Positions 37,146-44,597 of a stretch of 64,000 bases of DNA are shown here, one piece after another (positions within the stretch are counted from its first letter, which is position 1; each line of letters opens with the position of its first letter). Origin of the DNA: Enterobacter sp. JBIWA008 (GTDB lineage Bacteria > Pseudomonadota > Gammaproteobacteria > Enterobacterales > Enterobacteriaceae). The notes below the pieces were generated by a model. The model was not told where the DNA came from. It ran no database searches and saw only the letters and a program-made list of their open reading frames with translations. The translations under genes were made by a program, and so were the position numbers. Where the stretch lies: contig NZ_CP074149.1 in assembly GCF_019968765.1 (NCBI RefSeq), positions 1,674,001-1,738,000 on the forward strand. The letters are read 5' to 3'.

Positions 37146-37161
37146 AGCAATTTGCGTACCA
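37146..37161 (-). promoter_or_regulatory. Candidate sigma-54 promoter for hpxODE
   Basis: On the minus strand TGGTAC-GCAAA-TTGCT: the -24 GG and -12 GC are 10 nt apart and the match to TGGYACR-N4-TTGCW is complete. Confidence 0.8.
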
Positions 37162-37201
37162 GGCTGCAGAGTGGCGAAAACGGCGTTGTGAGGCAGGCGT
37201 T

Positions 37202-37218
37202 TGCACTGCTAAGGTGCG
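37202..37218. promoter_or_regulatory. Candidate NtrC site between hpxO and hpxQ
   Basis: TGCACTGCTAAGGTGCG fits the TGCAC-N6-GGTGC form of NtrC sites. It lies 86 nt before the sigma-54 -24 element of hpxQ (37304) and also upstream of the divergent hpxO element, so it could serve both. Confidence 0.65.
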
Positions 37219-37303
37219 CAAACGCGGTGAGCGTGCCTTTTTTTGAATCAAAAATTTCCAGTTGAGCTATACGGAATCGACTGTTTCACCACGGCGCTCA
37301 GAG

Positions 37304-37319
37304 TGGCGCGGTTTGTGCA
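37304..37319 (+). promoter_or_regulatory. Candidate sigma-54 promoter for hpxQT
   Basis: TGGCGC-GGTTT-GTGCA: GG and GC are correctly spaced (10 nt), but the -12 side is GTGCA rather than TTGCA. It lies 33 nt before the hpxQ start. Confidence 0.65.
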
Positions 37320-37351
37320 ATAGCATGGATAAGGACAATAAAGGAGACATT

Positions 37352-37852
37352 ATGATCGCACTGCACGAGTTCAATCATCTTCCCCACGAAAAGGCGTTAG
37401 CGCTGATTCACCCCTGCGTGGCGCTCCCCGGCTGGGCCGATGCGCTGGCTCTGGGGCGGCCATACGCCAGCCGGGACGAATTGTTCAGTACGGCAAAAGC
37501 GCTGACGCAAGCCTGGGACGAAGCGGCCCTAGCGCAAGCCCTGAGCGCCCATCCGCGCATCGGGGAAAAGCCCGCGGGTTCAGCGGCGGAGGCAGCGCTG
37601 TCGCGCCAGGAGCAGGGTGCGGTGAACGAAGGCGATGCTGCCCTTGCCCAGGCGCTGCGCGAGGGGAATGCCCGCTACGAGGCCCGCTTCGGACGCGTGT
37701 TTTTGATCCGCGCGAAGGGCCGCAGCGGCGAGGATATTTTACGGGCGCTGCACGCGCGGCTGGAGAACAGCGACGCGCAGGAAGTGCTGGCCGCGCTGGA
37801 ACAGCTGCGGGAAATTACGCTGCTTCGGCTGGAAGGAGTCATTAGCGAATGA
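37352..37852 (+). CDS. hpxQ: HpxQ, OHCU decarboxylase
   Basis: A 166-residue enzyme decarboxylating 2-oxo-4-hydroxy-4-carboxy-5-ureidoimidazoline to S-allantoin, the last step of urate breakdown to allantoin. It contains the conserved SAHPRIGEK active-site segment with the catalytic His, and FLIRAKGRSGEDIL. Start at 37352 follows AAAGGAGACATT. It overlaps hpxT by 4 nt. Confidence 0.93.
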   Translation: MIALHEFNHLPHEKALALIHPCVALPGWADALALGRPYASRDELFSTAKALTQAWDEAALAQALSAHPRIGEKPAGSAAEAALSRQEQGAVNEGDAALAQALREGNARYEARFGRVFLIRAKGRSGEDILRALHARLENSDAQEVLAALEQLREITLLRLEGVISE

Positions 37853-38172
37853 GCACGCTCAGCACCCATATTCTCGATATCTCGACGGGCAAACCCGCTG
37901 CGGGCGTAACGGTTCATCTGCAACAGAACGGGAGCACGCTGGCTACGGGCGTCACTGACGCCCAGGGGCGCATCGCCGCGTTCGTTCCCTCTCTGCCCGC
38001 AGGCCGCTATCGGCTGGTGGCCGAGATCGGCGCGTGGTTCAGCGAAACCGGTCGCGACACGCTCTACCCCTGCGCGCAAATTGATTTTGTGACGGGAGAA
38101 ACGGCAGACGAACACTTCCATCTGCCGTTTGTGATTGCGCCCGGCGGATGGTCAACCTACCGGGGAAGTTGA
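37849..38172 (+). CDS. hpxT: HpxT, 5-hydroxyisourate hydrolase
   Basis: A 107-residue transthyretin-like enzyme hydrolysing 5-hydroxyisourate to OHCU. It begins LSTHILDISTGKPAAGVTVHL (catalytic His region) and ends PFVIAPGGWSTYRGS, carrying the family C-terminal YRGS tetrapeptide. No signal peptide, so cytosolic. Its last 21 nt overlap the convergent guaD gene. Confidence 0.95.
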   Translation: MSTLSTHILDISTGKPAAGVTVHLQQNGSTLATGVTDAQGRIAAFVPSLPAGRYRLVAEIGAWFSETGRDTLYPCAQIDFVTGETADEHFHLPFVIAPGGWSTYRGS

Positions 38173-39471
38173 CCACACCCGCTCGCCGTTGACCCAGGTT
38201 TCGCTGATGTTGCGCTCGTCGCCGAGGGTCATCAGCACAAAAAGCTGCTCGTAGATATCCTGACAGCGGCGATTGCGCAGGCGCTGCAGCGGCGTTACGT
38301 CAGGGTCGATAACCACGAAATCCGCCTCTTTGCCGGGCGTGAAGTTGCCAATCTTATCGTCCAGCCGGAGGGCGTGCGCGCCGCCCAGCGTGGCGTGATA
38401 AAACGCCTCGCTGGCGCGCAGGCGGTAGCTCTGAAGCTGGCCGGCCTTATAGGCTTCCCCCAGCGTGCGCAGCATACTGAAGGTGGTGCCCGCGCCAACG
38501 TCTGTGCCGATGCCCATCCGCACCTTGTGCTGCCAGCAGGCGGGCAGGCGAAACAGCCCGCTGCCGAGAAACAGGTTAGAGGTGGGGCAAAACGCCACCG
38601 CAGAACCGGTGTCATGCAGGCACTGCCACTCGCTGTGGTGAAGATGAATCGCGTGGGCAAACACGCTGCGCTCGCCGGTCAGGCCGTAGTGGTGATACAC
38701 GTCCAGATAGCGCTCATGCTCCGGCCAGAGGTCGCTTACCCAGGCCACTTCGTTGGGGTTTTCGCTCAGGTGGGTCTGCATCCAGGTATCCGGGAACTCT
38801 TCTCTGAGCAGGCTGACCGCGGCAAGCAGCTCGGGTGATGAGGTCGGCGCAAAGCGCGGCGTAATGGCGTAGCCCAGGCGTCCGCGATGGTGCCAGCGCT
38901 GGATCAGCGCCCGCGTCTGCCGGTAGCTCTGCTTCGCGTCTTCGCTCAGGTAGTCCGGCGTGTGTCTGTCCATCATCACCTTTCCGGCGATAAGGCGCAT
39001 GTTGAGGCGCAGGGCCTCGGTAAATAGCGCCTCGACCGATTCCGGATGCAGCGTGCAAAACACCAGCGCGGTGGTGGTGCCGTTGCTTATCAACTGGTTA
39101 ATAAAGAATTGAGCAATCTCTGTCGCGTAGGCTTCATTGGAAAACTGGCTCTCCACCGGAAAGGTGTAGGTGGTCAGCCACTCCAGCAGCTGCTCGCCAA
39201 AGGCGCCGATCATCTCCGTTTGCGGATAATGGACGTGGGTGTCGACAAAACCGGGCAGCAGCAGCCTGCCGCGCAGGTCGGTGTAGCCCTTGTGGGGATC
39301 AAGATACTGCTCGCCCTCCTGCCACGGCATGTGCGCCAGAATTTTCCCGCCCTGTATAAACAGCAGCCCGTCCTCAAGGTAGCGCGCGTGTTGGGCAATC
39401 GCGTCTGCGCTTTCGCAGACCCGGGCAACATCAAAAAATGCACCGCGGATCGCTGTCTGGTAATCCATCAT
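38152..39471 (-). CDS. guaD: Guanine deaminase
   Basis: A 439-residue amidohydrolase converting guanine to xanthine and ammonia. Metal site motifs: FVDTHVHYPQTE (HxH), MQTHLSENPNEV, FAHAIHLHHSEW and GIGTDVGAGTTFSM (Asp). Length and motifs fit GuaD. A sigma-54-type promoter lies 42 nt upstream, matching the NtrC-dependent guaD expression reported in Klebsiella. Confidence 0.93.
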   Translation of the reverse strand: MMDYQTAIRGAFFDVARVCESADAIAQHARYLEDGLLFIQGGKILAHMPWQEGEQYLDPHKGYTDLRGRLLLPGFVDTHVHYPQTEMIGAFGEQLLEWLTTYTFPVESQFSNEAYATEIAQFFINQLISNGTTTALVFCTLHPESVEALFTEALRLNMRLIAGKVMMDRHTPDYLSEDAKQSYRQTRALIQRWHHRGRLGYAITPRFAPTSSPELLAAVSLLREEFPDTWMQTHLSENPNEVAWVSDLWPEHERYLDVYHHYGLTGERSVFAHAIHLHHSEWQCLHDTGSAVAFCPTSNLFLGSGLFRLPACWQHKVRMGIGTDVGAGTTFSMLRTLGEAYKAGQLQSYRLRASEAFYHATLGGAHALRLDDKIGNFTPGKEADFVVIDPDVTPLQRLRNRRCQDIYEQLFVLMTLGDERNISETWVNGERVWSTSPVG

Positions 39472-39512
39472 GGTTCCTGCCTTAGTGTTTGCATAGCGGG
39501 GTGATAAGGCGC

Positions 39513-39528
39513 AGCAAGAACGATGCCA
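39513..39528 (-). promoter_or_regulatory. Candidate sigma-54 promoter of guaD
   Basis: On the minus strand TGGCAT-CGTTC-TTGCT, GG to GC spacing 10 nt, 42 nt upstream of the guaD start. Confidence 0.75.
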
Positions 39529-39537
39529 GAATGAACG

Positions 39538-39558
39538 GGCCGCAGATAAGCTGCGGCC
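39538..39558. other. Stem-loop between hpxC and guaD
   Basis: GGCCGCAG-ATAAG-CTGCGGCC, an 8-bp perfect stem directly after hpxC on the minus strand. There is no U tract; it probably marks the 3' end of the hpxC transcript, consistent with guaD having its own promoter. Confidence 0.6.
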
Positions 39559-39570
39559 GGAAGGAGGAAG

Positions 39571-41067
39571 TTACTCTTTTTGCGTCGCCACGCGGGAGCT
39601 GAACGACGCCGCGCCTGTCGTCTCGCGATCTTCCCGCGCCAGCCAGCGGTAGGTGACGCCGCCGAGGAAGACGCCGATAAACCAGCTGAAGTTCGCCACC
39701 TCATGCAGGGCCGGAATAAAGCTGATCACCAGGCCCACGGCAACGGACGGGATCAGCGCGCCAATGGCTTTCGGGTTAAAGCCGTTGCGGTACCAGTATT
39801 TGCCCTTTGGCGTGTCGTCGAACAGATCGTCAACCGACACTTTGCCGCGTTTAATCAGGTAGAAATCGGCAATCAGAATGCCGAACAGCGGGCCGATGAA
39901 CGCCCCGAGCACGTCCAGGGTGTAGTGGATAAGCTCCGGCGAGTTGAACAGGTTCCACGGGGTGAGCAGGATCGAGCCGACGGCGGCAATCATCCCCCCG
40001 GTACGGAAGCTGATTTTCTGCGGCGAGCAGTTAGAGAAATCAAACGCCGGCGAGACGAAGTTCGCGACGATGTTGATCCCGATGGTGGCGGTGATCATCG
40101 TCAGCAGGCCAATCGCCACGGCCAGATCGTTGCCTACGCGGCTGACGGTTTCGATCGGGTCGGTGATCATGCGGCCAAACAGCGACTGGGTACCGGAGAC
40201 AATGACCACGGTGACGATGGAGAACAGCAGGAAGTTAAACGGCAGGCCCCAGCGGTTGCCGCGGCGGATCTCGCCCATGCTCTTGCCGTAGCGGGAGAAG
40301 TCGCCAAAGTTGAGCAGCGGGCCGGAGAAGTAGGAGACCACCAGCGCCGTGGCGGTGATCATCTGCCATGTCTGCTCGCCCGCGCTCAGGGATTTGCTGG
40401 CGAGGGTAAAGGAGATCCCGTCAAAACCGGTCTTGTATACAATCCAGCCGGCGAGGGCCAGCATCACCACGTAGACCGCCGGACCGGCGATATCAATAAA
40501 GCGCTTGATGGCGCTCATGCCGTGCCAGAAGACCATCGCCTGCAGTACCCACATGATGGCAAAGCAGATCCAGCCCAGATGCGACAGGCCAAGGAACGCG
40601 CCGGTAGTAAGCGAAGAGAGCGACGGCCAGAACTTCAGCGCCACCAGCATCAGGGCGTTGGCGGCCAGATAGGTCTGAATGCCGTACCACGCGAAGGCTA
40701 TCAGCCCGCGGATCACCGCCGGAATATTGGCTCCGAAGACGCCAAACGCCTGACGGCTGATCACCGCGTAGGGCACGCCCGCCATCTGGCTCGGTTTGGC
40801 CACCAGGTTGGCGCACAATTGCACGATGCAAATCCCCACCAGCAGGCAAAGCAGCACCTGCCAGCTTGCCAGCCCGAGCGTAAAGAAGCTCGCGGCGACA
40901 ACATAGCCCCCCATGCTGTGGACGTCCGACATCCAGAACGAAAAGATGTTGTACCAGCTCCAGTTCTGGTCACGCGTCGGTGCCAGATCCTCATTGCAAA
41001 GACGTGGGCTGTAAACCGCACCGGAATCAGCGGCCGTACCCTGCTGCGCGTTTTGACTGTTTGGCAT
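39571..41067 (-). CDS. hpxC: HpxC, NCS1-family permease, probably allantoin or purine
   Basis: A 498-residue transporter with about 12 membrane helices, of the NCS1 (Mhp1/PucI/AllP) family. NWSWYNIFSFWMSDVHSMGGY and QMAGVPYAVISRQAFGVFGA are family signatures. Position next to guaD and divergent from hpxSAB matches Klebsiella hpxC. Allantoin or a purine is the likely cargo; the sequence alone does not decide. The 3' end encodes a short hydrophilic tail. Confidence 0.85.
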   Translation of the reverse strand: MPNSQNAQQGTAADSGAVYSPRLCNEDLAPTRDQNWSWYNIFSFWMSDVHSMGGYVVAASFFTLGLASWQVLLCLLVGICIVQLCANLVAKPSQMAGVPYAVISRQAFGVFGANIPAVIRGLIAFAWYGIQTYLAANALMLVALKFWPSLSSLTTGAFLGLSHLGWICFAIMWVLQAMVFWHGMSAIKRFIDIAGPAVYVVMLALAGWIVYKTGFDGISFTLASKSLSAGEQTWQMITATALVVSYFSGPLLNFGDFSRYGKSMGEIRRGNRWGLPFNFLLFSIVTVVIVSGTQSLFGRMITDPIETVSRVGNDLAVAIGLLTMITATIGINIVANFVSPAFDFSNCSPQKISFRTGGMIAAVGSILLTPWNLFNSPELIHYTLDVLGAFIGPLFGILIADFYLIKRGKVSVDDLFDDTPKGKYWYRNGFNPKAIGALIPSVAVGLVISFIPALHEVANFSWFIGVFLGGVTYRWLAREDRETTGAASFSSRVATQKE

Positions 41068-41118
41068 GAAACCTGCTCCTGTGAATGAAACCCCGTTGAG
41101 TGGGAGTGCAGACGGTGT

Positions 41119-41134
41119 TGCAGGATCCAGGCCA
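41119..41134 (-). promoter_or_regulatory. Weak candidate sigma-54 promoter of hpxC
   Basis: On the minus strand TGGCCT-GGATC-CTGCA; GG and GC have the required 10-nt spacing but flanking positions are imperfect. Confidence 0.45.
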
Positions 41135-41145
41135 AAATAATAAAT

Positions 41146-41180
41146 CTTGTATGCAATATTTTATTTTTATGTATACGATT
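41146..41180. promoter_or_regulatory. Candidate HpxS tandem sites with an internal NAC site
   Basis: Two similar GTAT-centred motifs, CTTGTATGCAAT (41146-41157) and ATGTATACGAT (41169-41179), are about 23 nt apart. Between them ATA-TTTTAT-TTT-TAT (41156-41170) matches the NAC consensus ATA-N6-TNN-TAT exactly. In Klebsiella HpxS binds tandem sites flanking a NAC site in the hpxSAB promoter; this layout matches. Confidence 0.65.
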
Positions 41181-41211
41181 CGATAACGAAGAGTAAAAGA
41201 CGGAGTGGTGA

Positions 41212-41928
41212 ATGAACAACATAAACGCCCTGCAGACCGCGCCAGACCTGCATGACAAAGACGAATCGATCTTTCAGGCGCTGATGACCGCGATTGTCGA
41301 ACATCAGCTGCTGCCGGGGAGCAAATTGCCTGAAGAGGCGCTGGCCGAGGTCTTTGGCGTGAGCCGCACGGGCATCCGCAAGGTGCTGCAGCGACTCGCG
41401 GCTGTGCAAATGGTCACCTTAACGCCCAAGCGTGGTGCACACGTCGCCAGCCCGACGGTGGAAGAGGCGCGACACATCTTTCGCACCCGCGCGCTGCTGG
41501 AGGTCGCCAACCTGCCGGACGTGCTGGCCCGCTGCCAGCCGCCGCACCTTGCCGCGCTGGAGGCCATTATTCGCCAGGAGCAGCAGGCGCACGAGGCTTA
41601 CGACGGCCCGGCGGCGATCCGCCACTCCGCCAATTTCCACATTCAGCTGCAGTCCATCTCCGGCAACCAGGTGCTCACCGAGATGGTGACCGGCCTGAGC
41701 CAGCGATCCTCGCTGGTGATTGCCACCTGGGGCGCGCCGTGGCGTCAGGGCTGCCGCTGCAACGATCACGAACAGCTGGTGGATCTGCTGCGCCAGAAGG
41801 CTCTCCAGCCGCTAAGCGATGCCTTAATGCACCATTTTGAACATATCGTTGCCAGCCTCTGCTTCGAGCGGGCGGGCGAGTGCCTGCCTGATTTTGCCCG
41901 GCTGTTTGCCGGCCACAAGGAGTCGTAA
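41212..41928 (+). CDS. hpxS: HpxS, GntR-family regulator of allantoin genes
   Basis: A 238-residue FadR-subfamily GntR regulator. N-terminal winged helix: LPGSKLPEEALAEVFGVSRTG and RVLQRLAAVQMVTLTPKRGA-like recognition region; C-terminal all-helical FCD ligand domain with HSANFHIQLQSISGN. In Klebsiella it responds to allantoin, repressing without it and activating with it. It overlaps hpxA by one nucleotide (TAATG). Confidence 0.9.
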   Translation: MNNINALQTAPDLHDKDESIFQALMTAIVEHQLLPGSKLPEEALAEVFGVSRTGIRKVLQRLAAVQMVTLTPKRGAHVASPTVEEARHIFRTRALLEVANLPDVLARCQPPHLAALEAIIRQEQQAHEAYDGPAAIRHSANFHIQLQSISGNQVLTEMVTGLSQRSSLVIATWGAPWRQGCRCNDHEQLVDLLRQKALQPLSDALMHHFEHIVASLCFERAGECLPDFARLFAGHKES

Positions 41929-42671
41929 TGTCCTCTGTCTGTATACAAGTGATTAACCCCAACACCAGCCTCGCCATGACGGAAACCATCGGCGCGGCGG
42001 CCCGCGCGGTGGCGGCGCCGGGTACGGAAATCCTCGCGGTCTGCCCGAGCGCGGGCGTGCCGTCTATAGAAGGCCACTTTGATGAGGCCATCGCCGCCGT
42101 CGGTGTCCTGGAACAGATCAAAAAAGGCAGGGAGCAGGGCGTGGACGGTCACGTCATCGCCTGCTTTGGCGATCCGGGACTGCTGGCGGCGCGCGAGCTG
42201 GCGCAGGGGCCGGTGGTGGGTATTGCTGAAGCCGCCATGCATATGGCGACGCTGGTCGCGACGCGCTTTTCGGTGGTGACCACGCTGCCGCGCACGCTGA
42301 TTATTGCCCGTCATCTGCTGCACCAGTATGGCTTTCACGATCGCTGCGCGGCGCTGCACGCTATCGATCTCCCGGTGCTGGCGCTGGAAGACGGCAGCGG
42401 TCTGGCGCAGGAAAAAGTTCGCGCGCGCTGTATACAGGCGCTGAAAGAGGACGGCTGCGGTGCAATCGTGCTGGGCTGCGGCGGCATGGCGACGCTGGCG
42501 CAGGAGCTGACCCGCGAGCTGCGCGTGCCGGTCATCGACGGCGTCAGCGCGGCGGTGAAGATGGTGGAATCGCTGGTGGCGCTGGGGCTGTCGACCAGCA
42601 AGCACGGGGATCTGGCGTTCCCGGAGAAAAAAGCGTTAAGCGGACAGTTTCAGGCATTGAATCCATTTTGA
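41928..42671 (+). CDS. hpxA: HpxA, allantoin racemase
   Basis: A 247-residue Asp/Glu/hydantoin racemase-family enzyme interconverting S- and R-allantoin. The paired catalytic cysteines are in ACFGDPGLLAARELA and VLGCGGMATLA; INPNTSLAMTETI is the N-terminal family motif. It lies between hpxS and hpxB, with overlap upstream and a 17-nt gap downstream. Confidence 0.9.
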   Translation: MSSVCIQVINPNTSLAMTETIGAAARAVAAPGTEILAVCPSAGVPSIEGHFDEAIAAVGVLEQIKKGREQGVDGHVIACFGDPGLLAARELAQGPVVGIAEAAMHMATLVATRFSVVTTLPRTLIIARHLLHQYGFHDRCAALHAIDLPVLALEDGSGLAQEKVRARCIQALKEDGCGAIVLGCGGMATLAQELTRELRVPVIDGVSAAVKMVESLVALGLSTSKHGDLAFPEKKALSGQFQALNPF

Positions 42672-42688
42672 AGGTGAGGGGAGACGTA

Positions 42689-43621
42689 ATGGCGCTTTTT
42701 GAACAGAATTACCCGCGGGATCTGCGCGGCTACGCGGGCAACCCGCCGCACGCGCGGTGGCCGAATCAGGCGCGCATCGCCGTGCAGTTTGTACTCAATT
42801 ATGAGGAAGGGGCGGAAAACCACGTTCTGCACGGCGATGCCGGATCCGAGCAGTTCCTGTCGGACATTATCGGCGCGGCCAGCTACCCGGATAAGCACAT
42901 GTCGATGGACTCCCTCTACGAATACGGCAGCCGCGCCGGATTCTGGCGGATCCACAATGAATTTCAAAAGCGCGGCCTGCCGCTGACGGTCTTTGGCGTG
43001 GCGATGGCGCTGGCGCGTCACCCGGAGATTGTTGAGGCGATCAAATCCGCGGATTACGACGTGGTCAGCCACGGCTGGCGCTGGATCCACTATCAGAATA
43101 TGGATATCCAACAGGAGCGCGAACATCTGCAGAAAGCGGTGCAGGTTCTGACCGACCTGTTCGGCAAGCCGCCAACGGGCTGGTACACCGGACGAGACAG
43201 CCCGAACACGCGCCAGCTGGTGGTGGAGCACGGCGGCTTCGACTACGACAGCGACTACTACGGCGACGACCTGCCCTTCTGGACGGAAGTGGTCTGCAGC
43301 GACGGTACACAAAAACCGCACCTGATTGTGCCCTATACGCTGGATGCGAACGACATGCGCTTTGCGACCGCGCAGGGGTTTAATACCGCCGAGCAGTTTT
43401 ATACGTATCTGAAGGATAGCTTTGACGTGCTGTACGAAGAGGGAGAAAGCGCGCCGAAGATGATGTCCATCGGCATGCACTGCCGTCTGCTGGGAAGACC
43501 GGGGCGTTTTCGCGCGCTGCAGCGGTTCCTGGATTACGTGCAGCAGCATGAACGGGTGTGGGTCTGTACCCGCCAGCAGATTGCTGACCACTGGCGGGAA
43601 GTGCATCCGTTTCAGAATTAA
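42689..43621 (+). CDS. hpxB: HpxB, PuuE-type allantoinase
   Basis: A 310-residue enzyme of the polysaccharide-deacetylase-like PuuE family that hydrolyses allantoin to allantoate. It contains RDLRGYAGNPPHARWPNQAR, WRIHNEFQKRGLPLTVFGVA, SHGWRWIHYQ and GWYTGRDSPNTRQLV, all family marks. It is unrelated to the amidohydrolase-type allantoinase AllB. Start at 42689 follows GAGGGGAGACGTA. In this cluster layout it should face hpxZ, but an island now separates them. Confidence 0.92.
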   Translation: MALFEQNYPRDLRGYAGNPPHARWPNQARIAVQFVLNYEEGAENHVLHGDAGSEQFLSDIIGAASYPDKHMSMDSLYEYGSRAGFWRIHNEFQKRGLPLTVFGVAMALARHPEIVEAIKSADYDVVSHGWRWIHYQNMDIQQEREHLQKAVQVLTDLFGKPPTGWYTGRDSPNTRQLVVEHGGFDYDSDYYGDDLPFWTEVVCSDGTQKPHLIVPYTLDANDMRFATAQGFNTAEQFYTYLKDSFDVLYEEGESAPKMMSIGMHCRLLGRPGRFRALQRFLDYVQQHERVWVCTRQQIADHWREVHPFQN

Positions 43622-43635
43622 TTGAGCCGTATTTA

Positions 43636-43663
43636 GCCGGGTGGCGGCTGCGCCTTACCCGGC
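43636..43663. repeat. REP palindrome after hpxB
   Basis: GCCGGGTGGCGGC-TG-CGCCTTACCCGGC, a REP/BIME-like unit related to 12485-12512. It sits between hpxB and the hpxZ remnant. Confidence 0.82.
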
Positions 43664-43760
43664 CTACGCCATCAAACTCACCTGTGCCGCAACAATGCGC
43701 CACCCGTAGGCAAACCGCACCCACGTCTGCTGCTGGCGGCCAGGCCGCTGTGTGCCCTCG
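43664..43760 (-). pseudogene. Remnant of the hpxZ 3' end
   Basis: On the minus strand this encodes [18 protein letters not shown] and then [12 protein letters not shown] before TAG, aligned with the last 30 codons of the intact hpxZ at 47597. About 95 bp correspond, with roughly ten or eleven mismatches by eye. No start or upstream part is present. The fragment marks where hpxZ originally ended beside hpxB and forms the left edge of the effector island. Confidence 0.85.
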
Positions 43761-43874
43761 CCGTTTTCTAGTGTACCCACCACGAGGCATCAGGCTTTCT
43801 TTATCGGAATGATTGATTTTTCGTCATTCCAGTCGGAAAATCCCTGCACTTTAAATGGGAAAGGCATAAACAGG

Positions 43875-44093
43875 ATGTTCACGCTCTTTATGAAATGGCA
43901 AGCCCAGCGAACACTGGCACCGGATGATATTCAGTTTATCCTCACGCCACGTGAAGCACTGGAGATGGCGAGCATTTTTTGCGAACTGAATTACCTGGAA
44001 TACGGCTACCAGCGTAACCCCCTTTGCTGTAAAAAAGTATACGAAGAATTGTCCGCTTTGTGTGGATTGAACCCCCTAAGGAGAAGCATGTGA
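43875..44093 (+). CDS. Small hypothetical protein (72 aa)
   Basis: A 72-residue protein starting MFTLFMKWQAQRTLAPDD, with CAGG 2-5 nt before the start. It is Glu/Leu-rich, with cysteines in NPLCCKKVYEELSALCG, and has no signal peptide. I do not recognise the family. Its stop overlaps the next gene's GTG start by 4 nt (GTGA), implying coupling with the putative immunity gene. It could be a real partner or a remnant. Confidence 0.5.
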   Translation: MFTLFMKWQAQRTLAPDDIQFILTPREALEMASIFCELNYLEYGYQRNPLCCKKVYEELSALCGLNPLRRSM

Positions 44094-44554
44094 AAACGAC
44101 TTTTATCGTTCTTTTAGTCGGATTATTTTTTTCTGTATTCAACGCAAATGCAGATACAGAATTGGTTTTTCAGTGTATGACCAAGAGTAAGAAGACAGTA
44201 AAAATAGAACGTTCAGATGAAATTTTGAAGTATACATACGGCAACAATAAGAAAAATGACCTCGCTTTGGAGACTCCGCTTTATAGTGCGAAAATTCCAG
44301 GTATTTTTTCATCAGATGTTCAACTTGGAAATAAGTCCGGACCTTATATTTATAATACTGTTACGTTCCATAACGCCAATTATGAATACTCAGTTTCAGC
44401 TTTAAGTGACATCAATGCTCCATCAGACAAAACCTTTACGGGTGTTCGTGTCAGTGGCGATAACATAAAAACCACTGAAATGAAATGCATAGATAATACG
44501 GTGCAAGATAACTTTGAATCTCTTTTTTCTTATGACAGCTCACGAAGAAAATAA
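44090..44554 (+). CDS. Exported hypothetical protein, candidate periplasmic immunity protein
   Basis: A 154-residue protein beginning with GTG after AAGGAGAAGCAT. The signal peptide MKTTFIVLLVGLFFSVFNANA precedes a small Lys/Asn-rich domain with two cysteines (VFQCMTKSKK, EMKCIDN) that may pair. The gene is much more AT-rich than its neighbours. It lies tail-to-tail with the GH19-domain gene, and a periplasmic protein there would suit protection against a wall hydrolase. Homology was not recognised; the immunity role is inference. Confidence 0.6.
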   Translation: MKTTFIVLLVGLFFSVFNANADTELVFQCMTKSKKTVKIERSDEILKYTYGNNKKNDLALETPLYSAKIPGIFSSDVQLGNKSGPYIYNTVTFHNANYEYSVSALSDINAPSDKTFTGVRVSGDNIKTTEMKCIDNTVQDNFESLFSYDSSRRK

Positions 44555-44560
44555 GAAGAA

Positions 44561-44582
44561 GGGCTTGCCATAAGGCGAGCCC
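44561..44582. other. Hairpin between the convergent immunity candidate and effector genes
   Basis: GGGCTTGCC-ATAA-GGCGAGCCC, a 9-bp stem with one G-T pair. U runs are short on both sides, so termination is possible but not certain. Confidence 0.6.
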
Positions 44583-44597
44583 TAACCCTATCAATCA

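Noticed and set aside
36069..37265. 398-codon plus-strand frame opposite hpxO
   Set aside because: Antisense to HpxO, whose FAD motifs are intact; it also crosses the hpxO-hpxQ control region.
39580..41088. 502-codon plus-strand frame opposite hpxC
   Set aside because: Long, but an antisense shadow of a high-GC transporter gene: very His/Arg/Gln-rich with no domain, while the minus frame is a clear NCS1 permease.
43380..43790. 136-codon minus-strand frame across the hpxB end and hpxZ remnant
   Set aside because: It reads the remnant in the wrong frame and is antisense to hpxB.
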